64,000 nucleotides of DNA. Source: Liolophura sinensis (lineage: Eukaryota; Mollusca; Polyplacophora; Chitonida; Chitonidae). Numbering within the stretch: position 1 is the stretch's first letter; each line of letters begins with the position of its first letter. This document shows positions 51,401 through 55,663 of this stretch, piece after piece. The position numbers and the translations under genes were made by a program. Location: positions 1,304,001 through 1,368,000 of the forward strand of contig NC_088301.1 in NCBI RefSeq assembly GCF_032854445.1, written 5' to 3'. The notes under the pieces were generated by a model. It did no database searches, was not told where the DNA came from, and worked only from the letters and a program-made list of their open reading frames with translations.

Positions 51401-54314
51401 TGTCAATATCAAAGATAAGGTAGATCAGTCAACCTGTGGTACCATTGTGCTGCTGGGAGACATTGATATCAAAGATAAGGTATGCCAGTTCACCTGTAGT
51501 ACCATTGTGCTGCTGGGAGTCATCAGTATCAAAGACAAGGTACACCAGTTAACCTGTTTCTACCATGATGCTGCTGTGAGGCGTCAATATTAAAGATAAG
51601 GTACATTAGTCAACCTGTAGTACCATTGTGCTGCTTGGAGACATCAGTATCAAGTATAAGGTACACCTGAGTCTCAAACTGTTTACGTGTTGTTGTATGC
51701 CTGAGTGCTACTTGTAGACCTATTGTACATTGTGGATTATAGTAAATGACCTCAAACGTGGCCCAGGCTTATGTTGTACTATTGATCTTAGATACCTGTG
51801 GGGGGTTTGTTTAGAAGGTAGGATGATGTACTCTACTGGAATGATGAAAGTGTCAGCACCAAATGTAGGTTATTTACCACATCTAACAGTTTTGTAAGGT
51901 GTAATTAGACCAGGATAAAGCAAGCCAAAAGCCTGAATTTGGAAGCGTTATTTCCCAGGTAAAGTATCGTCAAGATGATTTTATGATGTTAACAGATAAT
52001 TAAAATATATACATGTGTGTGTGAAAATTAAAAATTTGTGTTTTTCACTTTTTTATGTGTGTAAAACAAAGGAAGTGTTGTTGTTTACAGGCTTGTGGTG
52101 TGTACTGGCCTGAGAAGATAGGGACTGTGCATATGGAGAGGTTCACTGTAGAACTGGCCTCCACAACAATGCTGGACCACAACATCACAGAGAGACAGCT
52201 CAAACTTAACGTCTTACAGGTACATGTACTTAAACATACATGTAGTTCTCACTTCTTGTGGGGCCGTGGTGAGGATATGTGTGTGGCGATGGTTGACAAC
52301 AGTCGTGTGGCCAATTGCGCAGTCTGACATTTCTTGGTCACTTGTCTTCCAACAATATGGTGTGCATATCTGTACATCACATGGGGGAAATTTTGTCAGT
52401 AACTTGTCAGAAGTCGAGGTAATAACACTGGGTACTCCAGTTTCCTCCACTTAAAACTCTCTGCCATAGTACATGTGTATACATGTGAAAATTTGTCTAG
52501 CTAGATTCTACTTTTGTCTTGTCCCTGACTCCACTTTTGCCTTGTCCGTGGATCCAATTTTGTCCTGCCCTGACTCCACATTTGTTTTGCCCTGGACTCC
52601 ACTTTTGTCTGGCCTTGTCTGCTCTTTTGTCTGGCCTTGACTGCTCTTTTGCCTTCCCTTCACTGCTCTTTTGTCTTGCCTTGACTAATCTTTTGTCTTG
52701 GCTTCACTGCTCTTTTGTCTTGCCTTGACGGCTCTCTTGTCTTGCCTTGACTGCTCTTTTACCTTGCCTCAGACTCCACTTTTGTCTTGTTCTTGACTCC
52801 ACCTTTGTCTTGTCCAGGACTCTGCTTATCTTGTTCTTGCCCTAGACTCCACTTTTGTTTGGCCCAGACTCCACTTTTGTTTTGCCCCAGACTCCACTTT
52901 TGTCTTGCCTCAGACTCCACTTTTGTTTTGCTCCTCACTCCACCTTTGCCTTTCCCCTCACACCATTTTTATCTACCCCTCACTCCACATTTGTCTACCA
53001 ACAGGGTATCAAGAAACAGCGAATGGTGAAGCAGTTTCACTTCCCAGACTGGGCGTTGGATCAGGGTCTACCCGAGTCACGGACGGCACTGCTCTACCTT
53101 TTACAGACACTAGGGAGTTGGCAGCAGGAGTGTGGGGCACAGCCTGTCATCATCCAGTGTTTGTAAGTAGGACATTAGCAATGAACAAATACTGATTTCT
53201 GCTCATTTATTTCTCTCCTGTTTCGTTTATTAAAATCATATTTAATGAAATTTTTCTGTTTTCTTTATCATGGAATTATTGCAATTTATTGAATTGCACA
53301 ATAAAACTTCATAGTATACTCAGACAGAACTTAAACTTGATAGAGAGCTGTTAGAGTTGCCTGGGGGGAAGGGGGTGGGTGGGGGGAGATGTATTTATTC
53401 TTTGCACGATGATTACTGCTTCTTGCTGAAGCATTGCTTGTTGTAAACAAAGCTGCTAAGGGGACTGAGAGAAATAGTTACATGTAAGTGCAAAGAAGTG
53501 CAGTCACTTTTTAGAACCAATGAATAGTTATAGATCCTAACCGTGGCTAATGATTGGCATGTTGCAGGGATGGCTGTAGATGTAGTGGTGTCTTTTGTGC
53601 GATATATCTGCTTCTGGAGAGACTTCAGATTGACGGAGAAGTGGACGTGTTCTCCACTGTTCGGCTCATACGAGACGCCAGGCCACAATTCATCAAATCC
53701 TATGTGAGTAGTCAGCTCAGTAATAGCTCGCTGTCATCAACAAGTCAGCCGACAATTGCCAGATGCATGGTTAGAGATGAAGAGCCATTTTGCCCTTATT
53801 CTTTTAAATGAATGATAAGCAATTACATATTCATGTAAATACATGTATGGTTTTATAAGTTACTGGAAATTTACTAAAACCTCATTCCTGACAGGATAGG
53901 GTATTTTGTCTGATTCATAGAATCTGTTTGTCTTTAACAGAATGGTACTTGAAAGTTTTAAAGAACGTAGGATGGGTGATATAATACGGGGAAAATGTCT
54001 CACTACCAAAAGTAATATTTTAGGACATCTATTTGGCTCTAACATGCACTTCTTTGGGTGCAGTTTTAGGCAAATTGGGAAAAAAAGGGATGCACTGTAG
54101 ATGCCTGTGGTAATTTTTTGAGTACAGTCTTTCTGACCCCTACAATACTGAGGAAAGTCTTTCCTTGTGCTACATCTAGTTAGTATTACCCAGTGTAATT
54201 TAAATAGCATTTCTGATATTTAAGTCTTTCTGTTTGCAGGACCAGTACAAGTTTTGTTATGAGACATTATTAGAACAGATAACAGAGGGTACAGAAGACA
54301 TGGAAGAGTTGTGA
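15277..54314 (+). CDS. Receptor-type protein tyrosine phosphatase with EGF and fucolectin-like ectodomain (25 exons, 5' incomplete)
   Basis: Gene-level entry; the exons are listed separately. All 25 proposed exons have GT-AG borders and matching phases, and together give 1,072 residues and a TGA. Visible order: EGF module (residues 2-48), fucolectin-like domain (about 49-191), four EGF modules (192-376), transmembrane helix (395-418), linker, PTP D1 (about 505-785), PTP D2 (about 810-1065). The family is a single-pass plasma-membrane protein that reads an extracellular ligand and dephosphorylates phosphotyrosine in the cytosol. D1 keeps the WPD Asp (677) and the catalytic Cys/Arg (709/715); D2 has lost the Arg. 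The signal peptide and start codon were not found. EGF plus fucolectin ectodomains differ from the Ig/FN3/MAM ectodomains of most vertebrate receptor PTPs. Ligand and substrate are unknown. Confidence is high for the family and most exon borders, lower for completeness at the 5' end. Confidence 0.93.
15424..18040. other. First part of the 13.4-kb intron
   Basis: Intronic sequence. A patch at about 16990-17440 is less AT-rich and could be an old unclassified transposon fragment; I see no clear terminal repeats. C-rich tract at 17585-17625. No exon recognised. Confidence 0.5.
18041..18145 (+). mobile_element. SINE 3' tail fragment
   Basis: Degenerate match to the family 3' end: tgatgctggctgtcatcgta, then ttctcgaaaatggcataaac and an AAATAAATAA tail. 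Confidence 0.65.
18889..19117. repeat. 30-bp (16+14) repeat with GTTATAAC palindrome
   Basis: Alternating cagttataacatatat and cagttataacatat units, about 7.5 dimers, nearly perfect. Each unit contains the 8-bp palindrome gttataac. Confidence 0.95.
19169..19640. repeat. ~44-bp minisatellite, about 10 copies
   Basis: Units of aatacatgtatttatgagaa / gttcaggcacatgtacgtgt plus a short variable end. The copies differ in TACATGTA-like ends. Confidence 0.93.
19641..20460. other. Intronic sequence, no feature recognised
   Basis: Unique AT-rich DNA before a possible promoter at 20466-20545. Confidence 0.45.
20466..20545 (+). promoter_or_regulatory. Possible internal promoter (CCAAT boxes plus TATA box)
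   Basis: An inverted CCAAT box (gattggc, 20467), a direct one (ccaat, 20491) and ctataaatg (20514) occur in promoter-like order, with about 30 bp to a possible start near 20545. A CRE-like tgacgtg follows at about 20564 and a weak donor-like gttag|gtagtt at 20616. It lies inside the intron between the first EGF exon and the fucolectin exon, so a transcript from here could lack the first EGF module. No coding exon with signal peptide is visible; motif evidence only. Confidence 0.3.
20620..21369. other. Intronic sequence, no feature recognised
   Basis: No exon or repeat recognised. The start of the long ORF at 21211 lies here, but that ORF is almost entirely satellite. Confidence 0.45.
21370..23577. 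repeat. 48-bp satellite B, about 46 copies
   Basis: The unit reads ggtaagatgctgtacctgta / catcatcactataaacatgc / cagatgaa. It is unrelated in sequence to satellite A at 12146 though equal in length. ORFs of 812 (+) and 728 (-) codons cover it; their 16-residue repeat ([16 protein letters not shown]) has no known domain. A 12-unit block (576 bp) near 21564 recurs 1,296 bp (27 units) downstream with the same order of variants. Confidence 0.97.
23578..24980. other. Intronic sequence, no feature recognised
   Basis: Unique AT-rich sequence. No exon or mobile element recognised. Confidence 0.45.
24981..25180 (+). repeat. 82-bp tandem repeat, 2.4 copies
   Basis: gtacatacatgtagagtgca begins each unit at 24981 and 25063, with a partial third at 25145. 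Units differ by few substitutions. Confidence 0.93.
25916..26147 (-). mobile_element. tRNA-derived SINE, 5'-truncated, with target-site duplication
   Basis: Reverse-complement SINE: the family tail (gattggtgttttacgccata...) is first, then the body, then the tRNA-related region ending at gctagcg. The far head (ctcagtcgg...) is missing. The flanks gcttatgtaaat (25904) and gcttatctaaat (26148) are an 11-of-12 target-site duplication, so the truncation dates from insertion. Confidence 0.93.
26160..28783. other. End of the 13.4-kb intron
   Basis: Mostly unique AT-rich DNA. It contains a SINE tail remnant at 27243-27290 and a 43-bp direct duplication at 28171-28251 (catgcctacatgtttccatg...). No exon recognised. 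Confidence 0.5.
27243..27290 (+). mobile_element. SINE tail remnant
   Basis: ataagtacggcatagaacgccgatcagataaataa resembles the family 3' terminus; the rest of the element is absent. Confidence 0.5.
28784..29002 (+). CDS. Exon b: fucolectin-like (F5/8C) domain, N-terminal half
   Basis: 219 nt, phase 1-1, acceptor after a strong T-run, donor gtgagt. It encodes residues 49-121. The pattern KPVAQSST...ASYAVDG...NPWWRVDLG...IQKIDVYN is the typical first half of eel-fucolectin/F5-F8C-like jelly-roll domains. The position that is His in fucose-binding F-type lectins (CTHT) reads CTLT here, so canonical fucose binding is doubtful. The exon is separated from its second half by the 30-bp satellite intron. 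Confidence 0.9.
29201..32390. repeat. 30-bp satellite, about 106 copies, filling an intron
   Basis: The unit reads tggcctacatagtactccca / tataccaggt, with cccagt, ccagtt and gtacc variants. It fills nearly the whole intron between the two halves of the fucolectin-like domain. The unit is a multiple of 3 with few stops, so ORFs of 100-430 codons occur in several frames on both strands; none is a gene. Occasional 1-bp and ~10-bp shifts (30480, 30601, 31531, 32155) explain the frame changes. Confidence 0.97.
32456..32662 (+). CDS. Exon c: fucolectin-like domain, C-terminal half
   Basis: 207 nt, phase 1-1, acceptor tttgtaattgtag, donor gtgagt. It encodes residues 122-190, including [20 protein letters not shown], the conserved Cys region and the family-typical end LTLCEVEVY. 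The RGD-containing fucose loop of F-type lectins is replaced by EENYKSYLSG, which again argues against standard fucose binding. It begins only about 65 bp after the satellite ends. Confidence 0.9.
32811..32923 (+). mobile_element. SINE 3' fragment
   Basis: gcccctgggctctgcc, ccaccataatgctcggc, ataagtgaaatattcttggg and a (AAAT)n tail match the family body and tail. Confidence 0.82.
33434..33574 (+). CDS. Exon d: EGF module 2
   Basis: 141 nt, phase 1-1, acceptor ttcttttttgcag, donor gtatgt. It encodes residues 191-237 with eight cysteines: [10 protein letters not shown], then CEHVCGHC, ending GWDGPNC. The pattern matches MEGF-like repeats. It directly follows the fucolectin-like domain and starts a run of four single-exon EGF modules. 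Confidence 0.9.
33575..34803. other. Intron d-e
   Basis: AT-rich intron with a degenerate minus-strand SINE fragment at about 34338-34420 and a short direct repeat of gcatcaactttg(c/t)aacaa at 34091 and 34135. No exon recognised. Confidence 0.5.
34338..34420 (-). mobile_element. Degenerate SINE fragment
   Basis: aatatttcacttctacaaca and gccagtattatggtgggaag are diverged reverse-complement matches to the SINE 3' half. Confidence 0.65.
34804..34941 (+). CDS. Exon e: EGF module 3
   Basis: 138 nt, phase 1-1, acceptor tgtattcctag, donor gtaagt. It encodes residues 238-283, eight cysteines from [10 protein letters not shown] to KTQFC. The usual GWxGxxC end is altered to VDGRKTQFC, the most divergent tail of the four modules. 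A longer in-frame ORF starting at 34563 is read-in from the intron. Confidence 0.88.
34942..35681. other. Intron e-f
   Basis: Unique sequence, slightly GC-richer near 35040-35220. No repeat or RNA gene recognised. Confidence 0.45.
35682..35813 (+). CDS. Exon f: EGF module 4 (short first loop)
   Basis: 132 nt, phase 1-1, acceptor gctttttcag, donor gtaagc. It encodes residues 284-327. The first two cysteines are only four residues apart (CPGGTC), against eight in the neighbouring modules, so the first loop is shortened; eight cysteines remain. It ends EPGWKTELC. Confidence 0.88.
35814..36517. other. Intron f-g with a ~100-bp partial direct duplication
   Basis: The segment starting gagcaactttcagtccaatt at about 36017 is repeated, diverged, at about 36120. 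Otherwise unique. Confidence 0.65.
36518..36664 (+). CDS. Exon g: EGF module 5
   Basis: 147 nt, phase 1-1, acceptor tttatgtccag, donor gtgagt. It encodes residues 328-376: [26 protein letters not shown], and ends GWVGSNC plus a short DIRDG spacer. Last ectodomain module before the membrane. Confidence 0.9.
36880..37009 (+). CDS. Exon h: membrane-proximal spacer and transmembrane helix
   Basis: 130 nt, entering phase 1 and leaving phase 2 (donor gttagt). It encodes residues 377-419. A Gly/Ser/Asn-rich spacer ([11 protein letters not shown]) is followed by about 24 hydrophobic residues (395-418) and the stop-transfer YYKR. This fixes the topology: EGF/fucolectin outside, phosphatase domains inside. 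Confidence 0.92.
37010..37773. other. Intron h-i
   Basis: Contains a C-run followed by an A-run (about 37190-37218) and the SINE at 37519. Confidence 0.55.
37519..37684 (+). mobile_element. tRNA-derived SINE, internally deleted
   Basis: Head gggcctccatggctgaggtg, B-box-like gtcgctgtgagtccaaga, then tggatggtcatgggtttccc and a terminal acaccaatcaaat. Most of the ataagtgaaatattcttgag section is deleted. Confidence 0.85.
37774..37886 (+). CDS. Exon i: cytoplasmic juxtamembrane segment
   Basis: 113 nt, phase 2 in, phase 1 out, acceptor gatttttag, donor gtaagc. It encodes residues 420-457, a polar low-complexity linker ([19 protein letters not shown], then [13 protein letters not shown]). No domain is recognised. 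Confidence 0.87.
37887..38276. other. Intron i-j
   Basis: Unique AT-rich intron. Nothing recognised. Confidence 0.4.
38277..38458 (+). CDS. Exon j: juxtamembrane segment and start of PTP D1
   Basis: 182 nt, phase 1 in, phase 0 out, acceptor gtgtttccag, donor gtaatt. It encodes residues 458-518. A Ser/Thr/Pro-rich linker leads into [13 protein letters not shown] and FGFEPEFD, the helix at the start of receptor PTP D1 domains. The donor is weaker than its neighbours. Confidence 0.85.
38683..38770 (+). CDS. Exon k: D1 pTyr-loop region (KNRF)
   Basis: 88 nt, phase 0 in, phase 1 out. It encodes residues 519-547, including [12 protein letters not shown]. The canonical motif is KNRY; its Tyr stacks on the substrate phosphotyrosine. 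Phe542 occupies that place here, a conservative aromatic change. Confidence 0.9.
38771..39198. other. Intron k-l with a SINE tail remnant
   Basis: cctgagtacggcataaaaaataaatga at about 39140-39168 resembles the SINE tail; the rest is unique. Confidence 0.45.
39199..39275 (+). CDS. Exon l: D1 YINASYVD
   Basis: 77 nt, phase 1 in, phase 0 out, acceptor tgtatttcag, donor gtaagt. It encodes residues 548-573, YDYNRVILD...[10 protein letters not shown], matching the DYINAS(Y/F)(V/I)DG motif of classical PTPs. Confidence 0.92.
39752..39976 (+). mobile_element. SINE lacking the head
   Basis: Continuous family match from gagcctctcaccaatgtggt through the B-box-like gtgagttgaagtccagc, body and tail to a (AAAT)n end. 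Confidence 0.92.
40039..40311 (-). mobile_element. Full-length tRNA-derived SINE with 12-bp target-site duplication
   Basis: The most complete copy. On the minus strand: head ggggcctccgtggctcagtc (A-box-like), B-box-like gtgagttcaagtccagc, body, the tail ataagtgaaatattcttgag, acggcgtaaaacacaaatc, and a poly(A) of about 22. Perfect duplication agtattaataat flanks it (40027-40038 and 40312-40323). It lies inside intron l-m. Confidence 0.97.
40505..40541 (+). CDS. Exon m: D1 micro-exon [12 protein letters not shown]
   Basis: 37 nt, phase 0 in, phase 1 out, acceptor accattttcag, donor gtaagt. It encodes residues 574-585 and links YVD to the AQxP motif. Short exons at this site are usual in receptor PTP genes. 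It is too short to find by ORF length; it is supported by phase and family order. Confidence 0.9.
40650..40720 (-). mobile_element. SINE tail fragment, half of an inverted pair
   Basis: gattggtattttacacctta, agaatatttcacctatacga, cagccagcattatgg: reverse-complement SINE 3' end. It is paired with a + strand copy starting at about 40740. Confidence 0.82.
40740..40852 (+). mobile_element. SINE 3' fragment, other half of the inverted pair
   Basis: agctctgcccagtttccttt, ccatagtgctggccgctgtc, aatattcttgagataggtgt and the tail match the family on the + strand. With 40650-40720 it can form a hairpin in the intron m-n transcript. Confidence 0.85.
40976..41073 (+). CDS. Exon n: D1 core, FWRMIWQE
   Basis: 98 nt, phase 1 in, phase 0 out. 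It encodes residues 586-618, [19 protein letters not shown] then [12 protein letters not shown]. The family motif AQGP reads AQAP here. FWRMIWQE and IVM(I/L)T are standard PTP core motifs. Confidence 0.93.
41443..41568 (+). CDS. Exon o: D1 KSEQYW segment
   Basis: 126 nt, phase 0-0, acceptor catatttcag, donor gtgagt. It encodes residues 619-660, [10 protein letters not shown]...[13 protein letters not shown]. The family motif is VKCxQYWP; Cys is replaced by Ser and Pro by Ser. It leads into the strand before the WPD loop. Confidence 0.9.
41971..42563. repeat. 27-bp satellite of hairpin units, about 22 copies
   Basis: Units of attatgacaaggaattgtca / tggtgta. Each holds atgacaa-ggaa-ttgtcat, a perfect 7-bp inverted repeat with a 4-nt loop. 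The 220- and 213-codon ORFs on opposite strands are repeat artefacts. It ends about 55 bp before the WPD exon. Confidence 0.96.
42620..42768 (+). CDS. Exon p: D1 WPD loop and catalytic Cys
   Basis: 149 nt, phase 0 in, phase 2 out. It encodes residues 661-709, with [19 protein letters not shown] (general-acid Asp677) and ending VVHC, where Cys709 is the nucleophile. The codon after Cys is split across the intron (AG|T = Ser710), so the catalytic P-loop is made only by joining to the exon at 46106. The intron between them carries a donor-derived and an acceptor-derived minisatellite. Confidence 0.95.
42757..42950 (+). repeat. 24-bp array made from the exon p end and its donor
   Basis: The exon end cactgtag|gtgagtgcca is repeated as gtgagtgccatttgctcact / gtag, about seven diverging copies. 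Many carry tag|gtgagt or tag|gtaagt, i.e. duplicate 5' splice sites. Confidence 0.9.
43227..43348 (-). mobile_element. SINE 3' fragment
   Basis: Reverse-complement match: gctcaagaatatttcatttg, gtccagcattatggtgggag, cgaccatccgcaggttgctg. It sits just upstream of the acceptor array. Confidence 0.85.
43349..46105 (+). repeat. ~49-bp array of splice acceptor plus P-loop codons, about 55 copies
   Basis: Each unit reads about acatctgtgttttgtgtgtt / acag|tgcagggataggta / gatctggctgtt. The part after acag is the first ~30 nt of exon q ([10 protein letters not shown]). Nearly every unit has an AG acceptor; two have lost it (acaatg, 44705 and 44755). Unit length varies from about 45 to 51. Variants such as gtgtagtgatgggtacatct recur every 150 bp around 44057-44357, a three-unit higher-order period. 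The array ends exactly at the real exon. Confidence 0.97.
46106..46241 (+). CDS. Exon q: D1 P-loop (SAGIGRSG) and following helices
   Basis: 136 nt, phase 2 in, phase 0 out, donor gtaagt. It completes [10 protein letters not shown] (Arg715) and runs to ANLIPSL (residue 755). The canonical Q-loop Gln (MVQT) is Pro753 here (LIPS), which may change water activation in thiophosphate hydrolysis. The start was chosen because this is the only copy of the acceptor repeat that continues as PTP sequence (IALDILIQQ). About 55 upstream near-copies of its acceptor and first codons exist at 43349-46105. Confidence 0.93.
46242..46830. other. Intron q-r
   Basis: AT-rich unique intron with short A-runs. Nothing recognised. 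Confidence 0.45.
46831..46977 (+). CDS. Exon r: end of D1 and D1-D2 linker
   Basis: 147 nt, phase 0-0, acceptor gcgtgttttag, donor gtatgt. It encodes residues 756-804, [19 protein letters not shown], the last D1 helix, and then an acidic linker ending KLQEEFE, which begins the first D2 helix. Its last codons and donor are repeated downstream as a 101-bp array. Confidence 0.93.
46964..47910 (+). repeat. 101-bp array made from the exon r end, its donor and intron
   Basis: Copies of gag|gtatgtcttattattggg...gaagagtttgacagtttgag. The donor-like gtatgtc occurs at 46978 (real) and at 47079, 47180, 47281, 47402, 47503, 47604, 47705 and 47806, with a final variant at 47907. One unit has an extra ~20-bp duplication of tcatattctattgacacctg (about 47340). 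Confidence 0.96.
47911..48278. other. Rest of intron r-s
   Basis: Unique sequence, slightly GC-richer than other introns. No feature recognised. Confidence 0.4.
48279..48378 (+). CDS. Exon s: start of PTP D2 (KNRHKDIL)
   Basis: 100 nt, phase 0 in, phase 1 out, acceptor tgtatttcgcag, donor gtaaaa. It encodes residues 805-837, [20 protein letters not shown] then [12 protein letters not shown], the D2 counterpart of KNRYxxIxP. Confidence 0.88.
48440..48520 (-). mobile_element. Degenerate SINE fragment
   Basis: ctcaagaatatttctcttgt and gcatatgtggtgggtggagg are diverged matches to the reverse-complement SINE 3' half. Confidence 0.6.
48627..48758 (+). repeat. 34-bp minisatellite, ~4 copies
   Basis: Units of cccattagatggctcttcca / gcaaggcctctaat, nearly identical. 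Confidence 0.94.
49358..49431 (+). CDS. Exon t: D2 DYINAVKIP
   Basis: 74 nt, phase 1 in, phase 0 out, acceptor ctggtttcag, donor gtgagt. It encodes residues 838-862, GDQHRPFLS...[12 protein letters not shown]. Its 3' end and donor are the source of a 52-bp downstream array. Confidence 0.9.
49416..49700 (+). repeat. 52-bp array made from the exon t end and its donor
   Basis: The exon end gctgtgaaaatacc|cgtgagtattacacaaag is echoed as gctgtaaaatattg|gtgagtattacacaaag about five times. Each keeps a good gtgagt donor. Confidence 0.93.
49943..50284 (+). mobile_element. Full-length SINE with triplicated head and 11-bp target-site duplication
   Basis: Perfect duplication tagtagtggtg at 49943-49953 and 50274-50284. 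The SINE head gggggcctccgtggctcagt occurs three times in tandem (about 49953, 49979 and 50006; unit 26-27 bp), then the normal body with a B-box-like gtgagttcaagtccagc, and the family tail. The extra heads lie inside the duplication. Confidence 0.96.
50505..50639 (+). CDS. Exon u: D2 core, FWRLVYDH
   Basis: 135 nt, phase 0-0, acceptor gtcattacag, donor gtacgt. It encodes residues 863-907: [35 protein letters not shown], the D2 form of the FW..V/IW region. Its last 48 nt plus donor are tandemly repeated (60-bp units) to about 51665. Confidence 0.93.
50591..51665 (+). repeat. 60-bp array made from the exon u end and its donor, about 18 copies
   Basis: The last 48 nt of exon u (acctgtagtaccattgtgct...aaagataag) plus 12 nt of intron (gtacgtcagtta) are repeated in tandem. 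Each unit keeps the splice junction aag|gtac. The 60-bp period preserves the exon frame, but many units carry gctgtga, which gives a stop. Confidence 0.96.
51666..52090. other. Rest of intron u-v
   Basis: Unique sequence. Nothing recognised. Confidence 0.4.
52091..52219 (+). CDS. Exon v: D2 ACGVYWPEK segment
   Basis: 129 nt, phase 0-0, acceptor gttgtttacag, donor gtacat. It encodes residues 908-950, [20 protein letters not shown] and then a Thr/Leu-rich strand to NVLQ. It corresponds to the QYWP...G.. segment of PTP domains. Confidence 0.92.
52508..53000 (+). repeat. ~21-bp pyrimidine-rich array forming the exon w polypyrimidine tract
   Basis: About 22 diverged units of ctccacttttgtcttgcc(c/t)tga. 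The last units merge with the acceptor ctccacatttgtctaccaacag of exon w, so the tract in front of this acceptor is hundreds of bases of C/T-rich repeat. Confidence 0.88.
53005..53162 (+). CDS. Exon w: D2 degenerate WPD region, up to IIQC
   Basis: 158 nt, phase 0 in, phase 2 out. It encodes residues 951-1002. The WPD motif reads [11 protein letters not shown], and the HC of the active site is replaced by QC (1001-1002). These are pseudophosphatase features. Its acceptor lies at the end of a pyrimidine-rich minisatellite. The split-codon position matches the D1 active-site intron, as expected for ancient D1/D2 duplication. Confidence 0.93.
53163..53567. other. Intron w-x
   Basis: Unique intron with a short G-rich stretch at 53361-53388. 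Nothing recognised. Confidence 0.4.
53568..53703 (+). CDS. Exon x: D2 pseudo-P-loop
   Basis: 136 nt, phase 2 in, phase 0 out, acceptor gcatgttgcag, donor gtgagt. It completes QCLDGCRCSG (residues 1001-1010): relative to HCSAGxGR(S/T)G the catalytic Arg position is Cys1008. It continues to PQFIKSY. Equal in length (136 nt) and phase to the D1 P-loop exon. Confidence 0.93.
53704..54239. other. Intron x-y
   Basis: Unique AT-rich intron. No recognised feature. Confidence 0.4.
54240..54314 (+). CDS. Exon y: D2 C-terminus and stop
   Basis: 75 nt including TGA, acceptor ctgtttgcag. It encodes residues 1049-1072, [14 protein letters not shown] and then an acidic tail ending MEEL. DQY(K/Q)FCYE is the usual last helix of receptor PTP D2 domains, so the protein ends at its normal place. 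Confidence 0.95.
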   Translation, partial: DQYKFCYETLLEQITEGTEDMEEL

Positions 54315-55360
54315 CCAAAACTAGCCGTCCTATAGCATCAGACAGGACCCTTGTCTTCACTGGAATCTCTTATGCTGTAAACTTGGCTATACAGGAAAGT
54401 TTTTCCTACAGAACTGTGATGCAGAATACTTGTTTGCCAAGAACTCTGATGCAGGAACCTTGTCTATGCAGTTTCACGGAAACAAGGGTATATGTACATG
54501 TACTTTAGCATGGGTGTCCTTCCAATAATAATTCTGCAAATCTTTTGTCAGAGATGGCAGAGTTGATGTGTATCTGGCTGTCCCTCATGCATTTATCGCC
54601 CTGCACACTTAGGGTTGTCAGATCAAGTTTGCAGAACCTAACAAAAATGACTCCCCATTGGTCCTGAGCATCAGTCTGTAAGCAGATTTCAAATCTGAGC
54701 AGCTCTTCTGTAGACTTGAGTGCCATGATGATCTTTGTAATATACTGGGTATGCTGAGCAAAGAATTTGTCTTATGTGCAGAAGCTGACCAAAACAGAAC
54801 AAAGGGACACAACTGTGTGTATTGTACATGTTTTACAAAATTGGGTAGCATTTGGACATTTTGCTGCTCTCCCCTTAAGAGTAGCTCATGAGAGACTGCC
54901 CATTAGTCTCCAGTAGTCACCTCCCTTCATACATAATGAATGTGCTGTGATCCCTTAATTGGTGCTAGACATCTACACTGATTTAAATGCACATTAGAGA
55001 ACTCTTTTCTCCTTGACAACAGAGAGCAAGTAGTCATGAGTCCATCACAACCACTGCATTATGCAGTTACTCTTGCAAGAACCCATTAGTGTGTGATCAT
55101 GGATGTATGGGGAATCAAGGATTGCATATTTTATTCATTGTTTATGTATTCATACGTTACTCTGCACAAGAATAGCTGCACAGTTGAACCAAACAGAAAT
55201 TTTAAGATCCTATTTTTTATGTATAGTTGGTTTTTGTTTGCACATGTACTCATGTACATCATGCAGGTACACCTGTGCATATTCAGCACGTGTAATAACC
55301 TGCAACACATGCAGGGATGTTTTTAAGGATTTGTGTTCATACACATTGGAGTGGAAGTAC
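54315..55360. other. Probable 3' UTR and downstream sequence
   Basis: Follows the TGA. I found no AATAAA in this stretch. The first poly(A)-signal-like hexamers I noticed are ATTAAA at 57415 and AATAAA at 59280 and 60229, so the transcript end is unresolved. No second gene recognised. Confidence 0.4.
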
Positions 55361-55663
55361 ATGTATGAGGATGTGTAATATGCATGATGAGGATGTGTAA
55401 TATACATGATGAGGATGTGTAATATACATGATGAGGATGTGTAATATACATGATGAGGATGTGTAATATGCATGATGAGGATGTGTAATATACATGATGA
55501 GGATGTGTAATATACATGATGAGGATGTGTAATATGCATGATGAGGATGTGTAATATACATGATGAGGATGTGTAATATACATGATGAGGATGTGTAATA
55601 TGCATGATGAGGATGTGTAATTTGCATGATGAGGATGTGTAATGTGCACGTTGAGGATGTGTA
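55361..55663. repeat. 22-bp minisatellite, about 14 copies
   Basis: Units of tgatgaggatgtgtaatata / ca. ORFs on the minus strand (HPHHVYYTSSSCILHILI-type) are repeat artefacts. Confidence 0.96.

Noticed and set aside
54505-54851. Minus-strand ORFs of 73-77 codons after the stop codon
   Set aside because: Short, overlapping each other, with no recognisable family.
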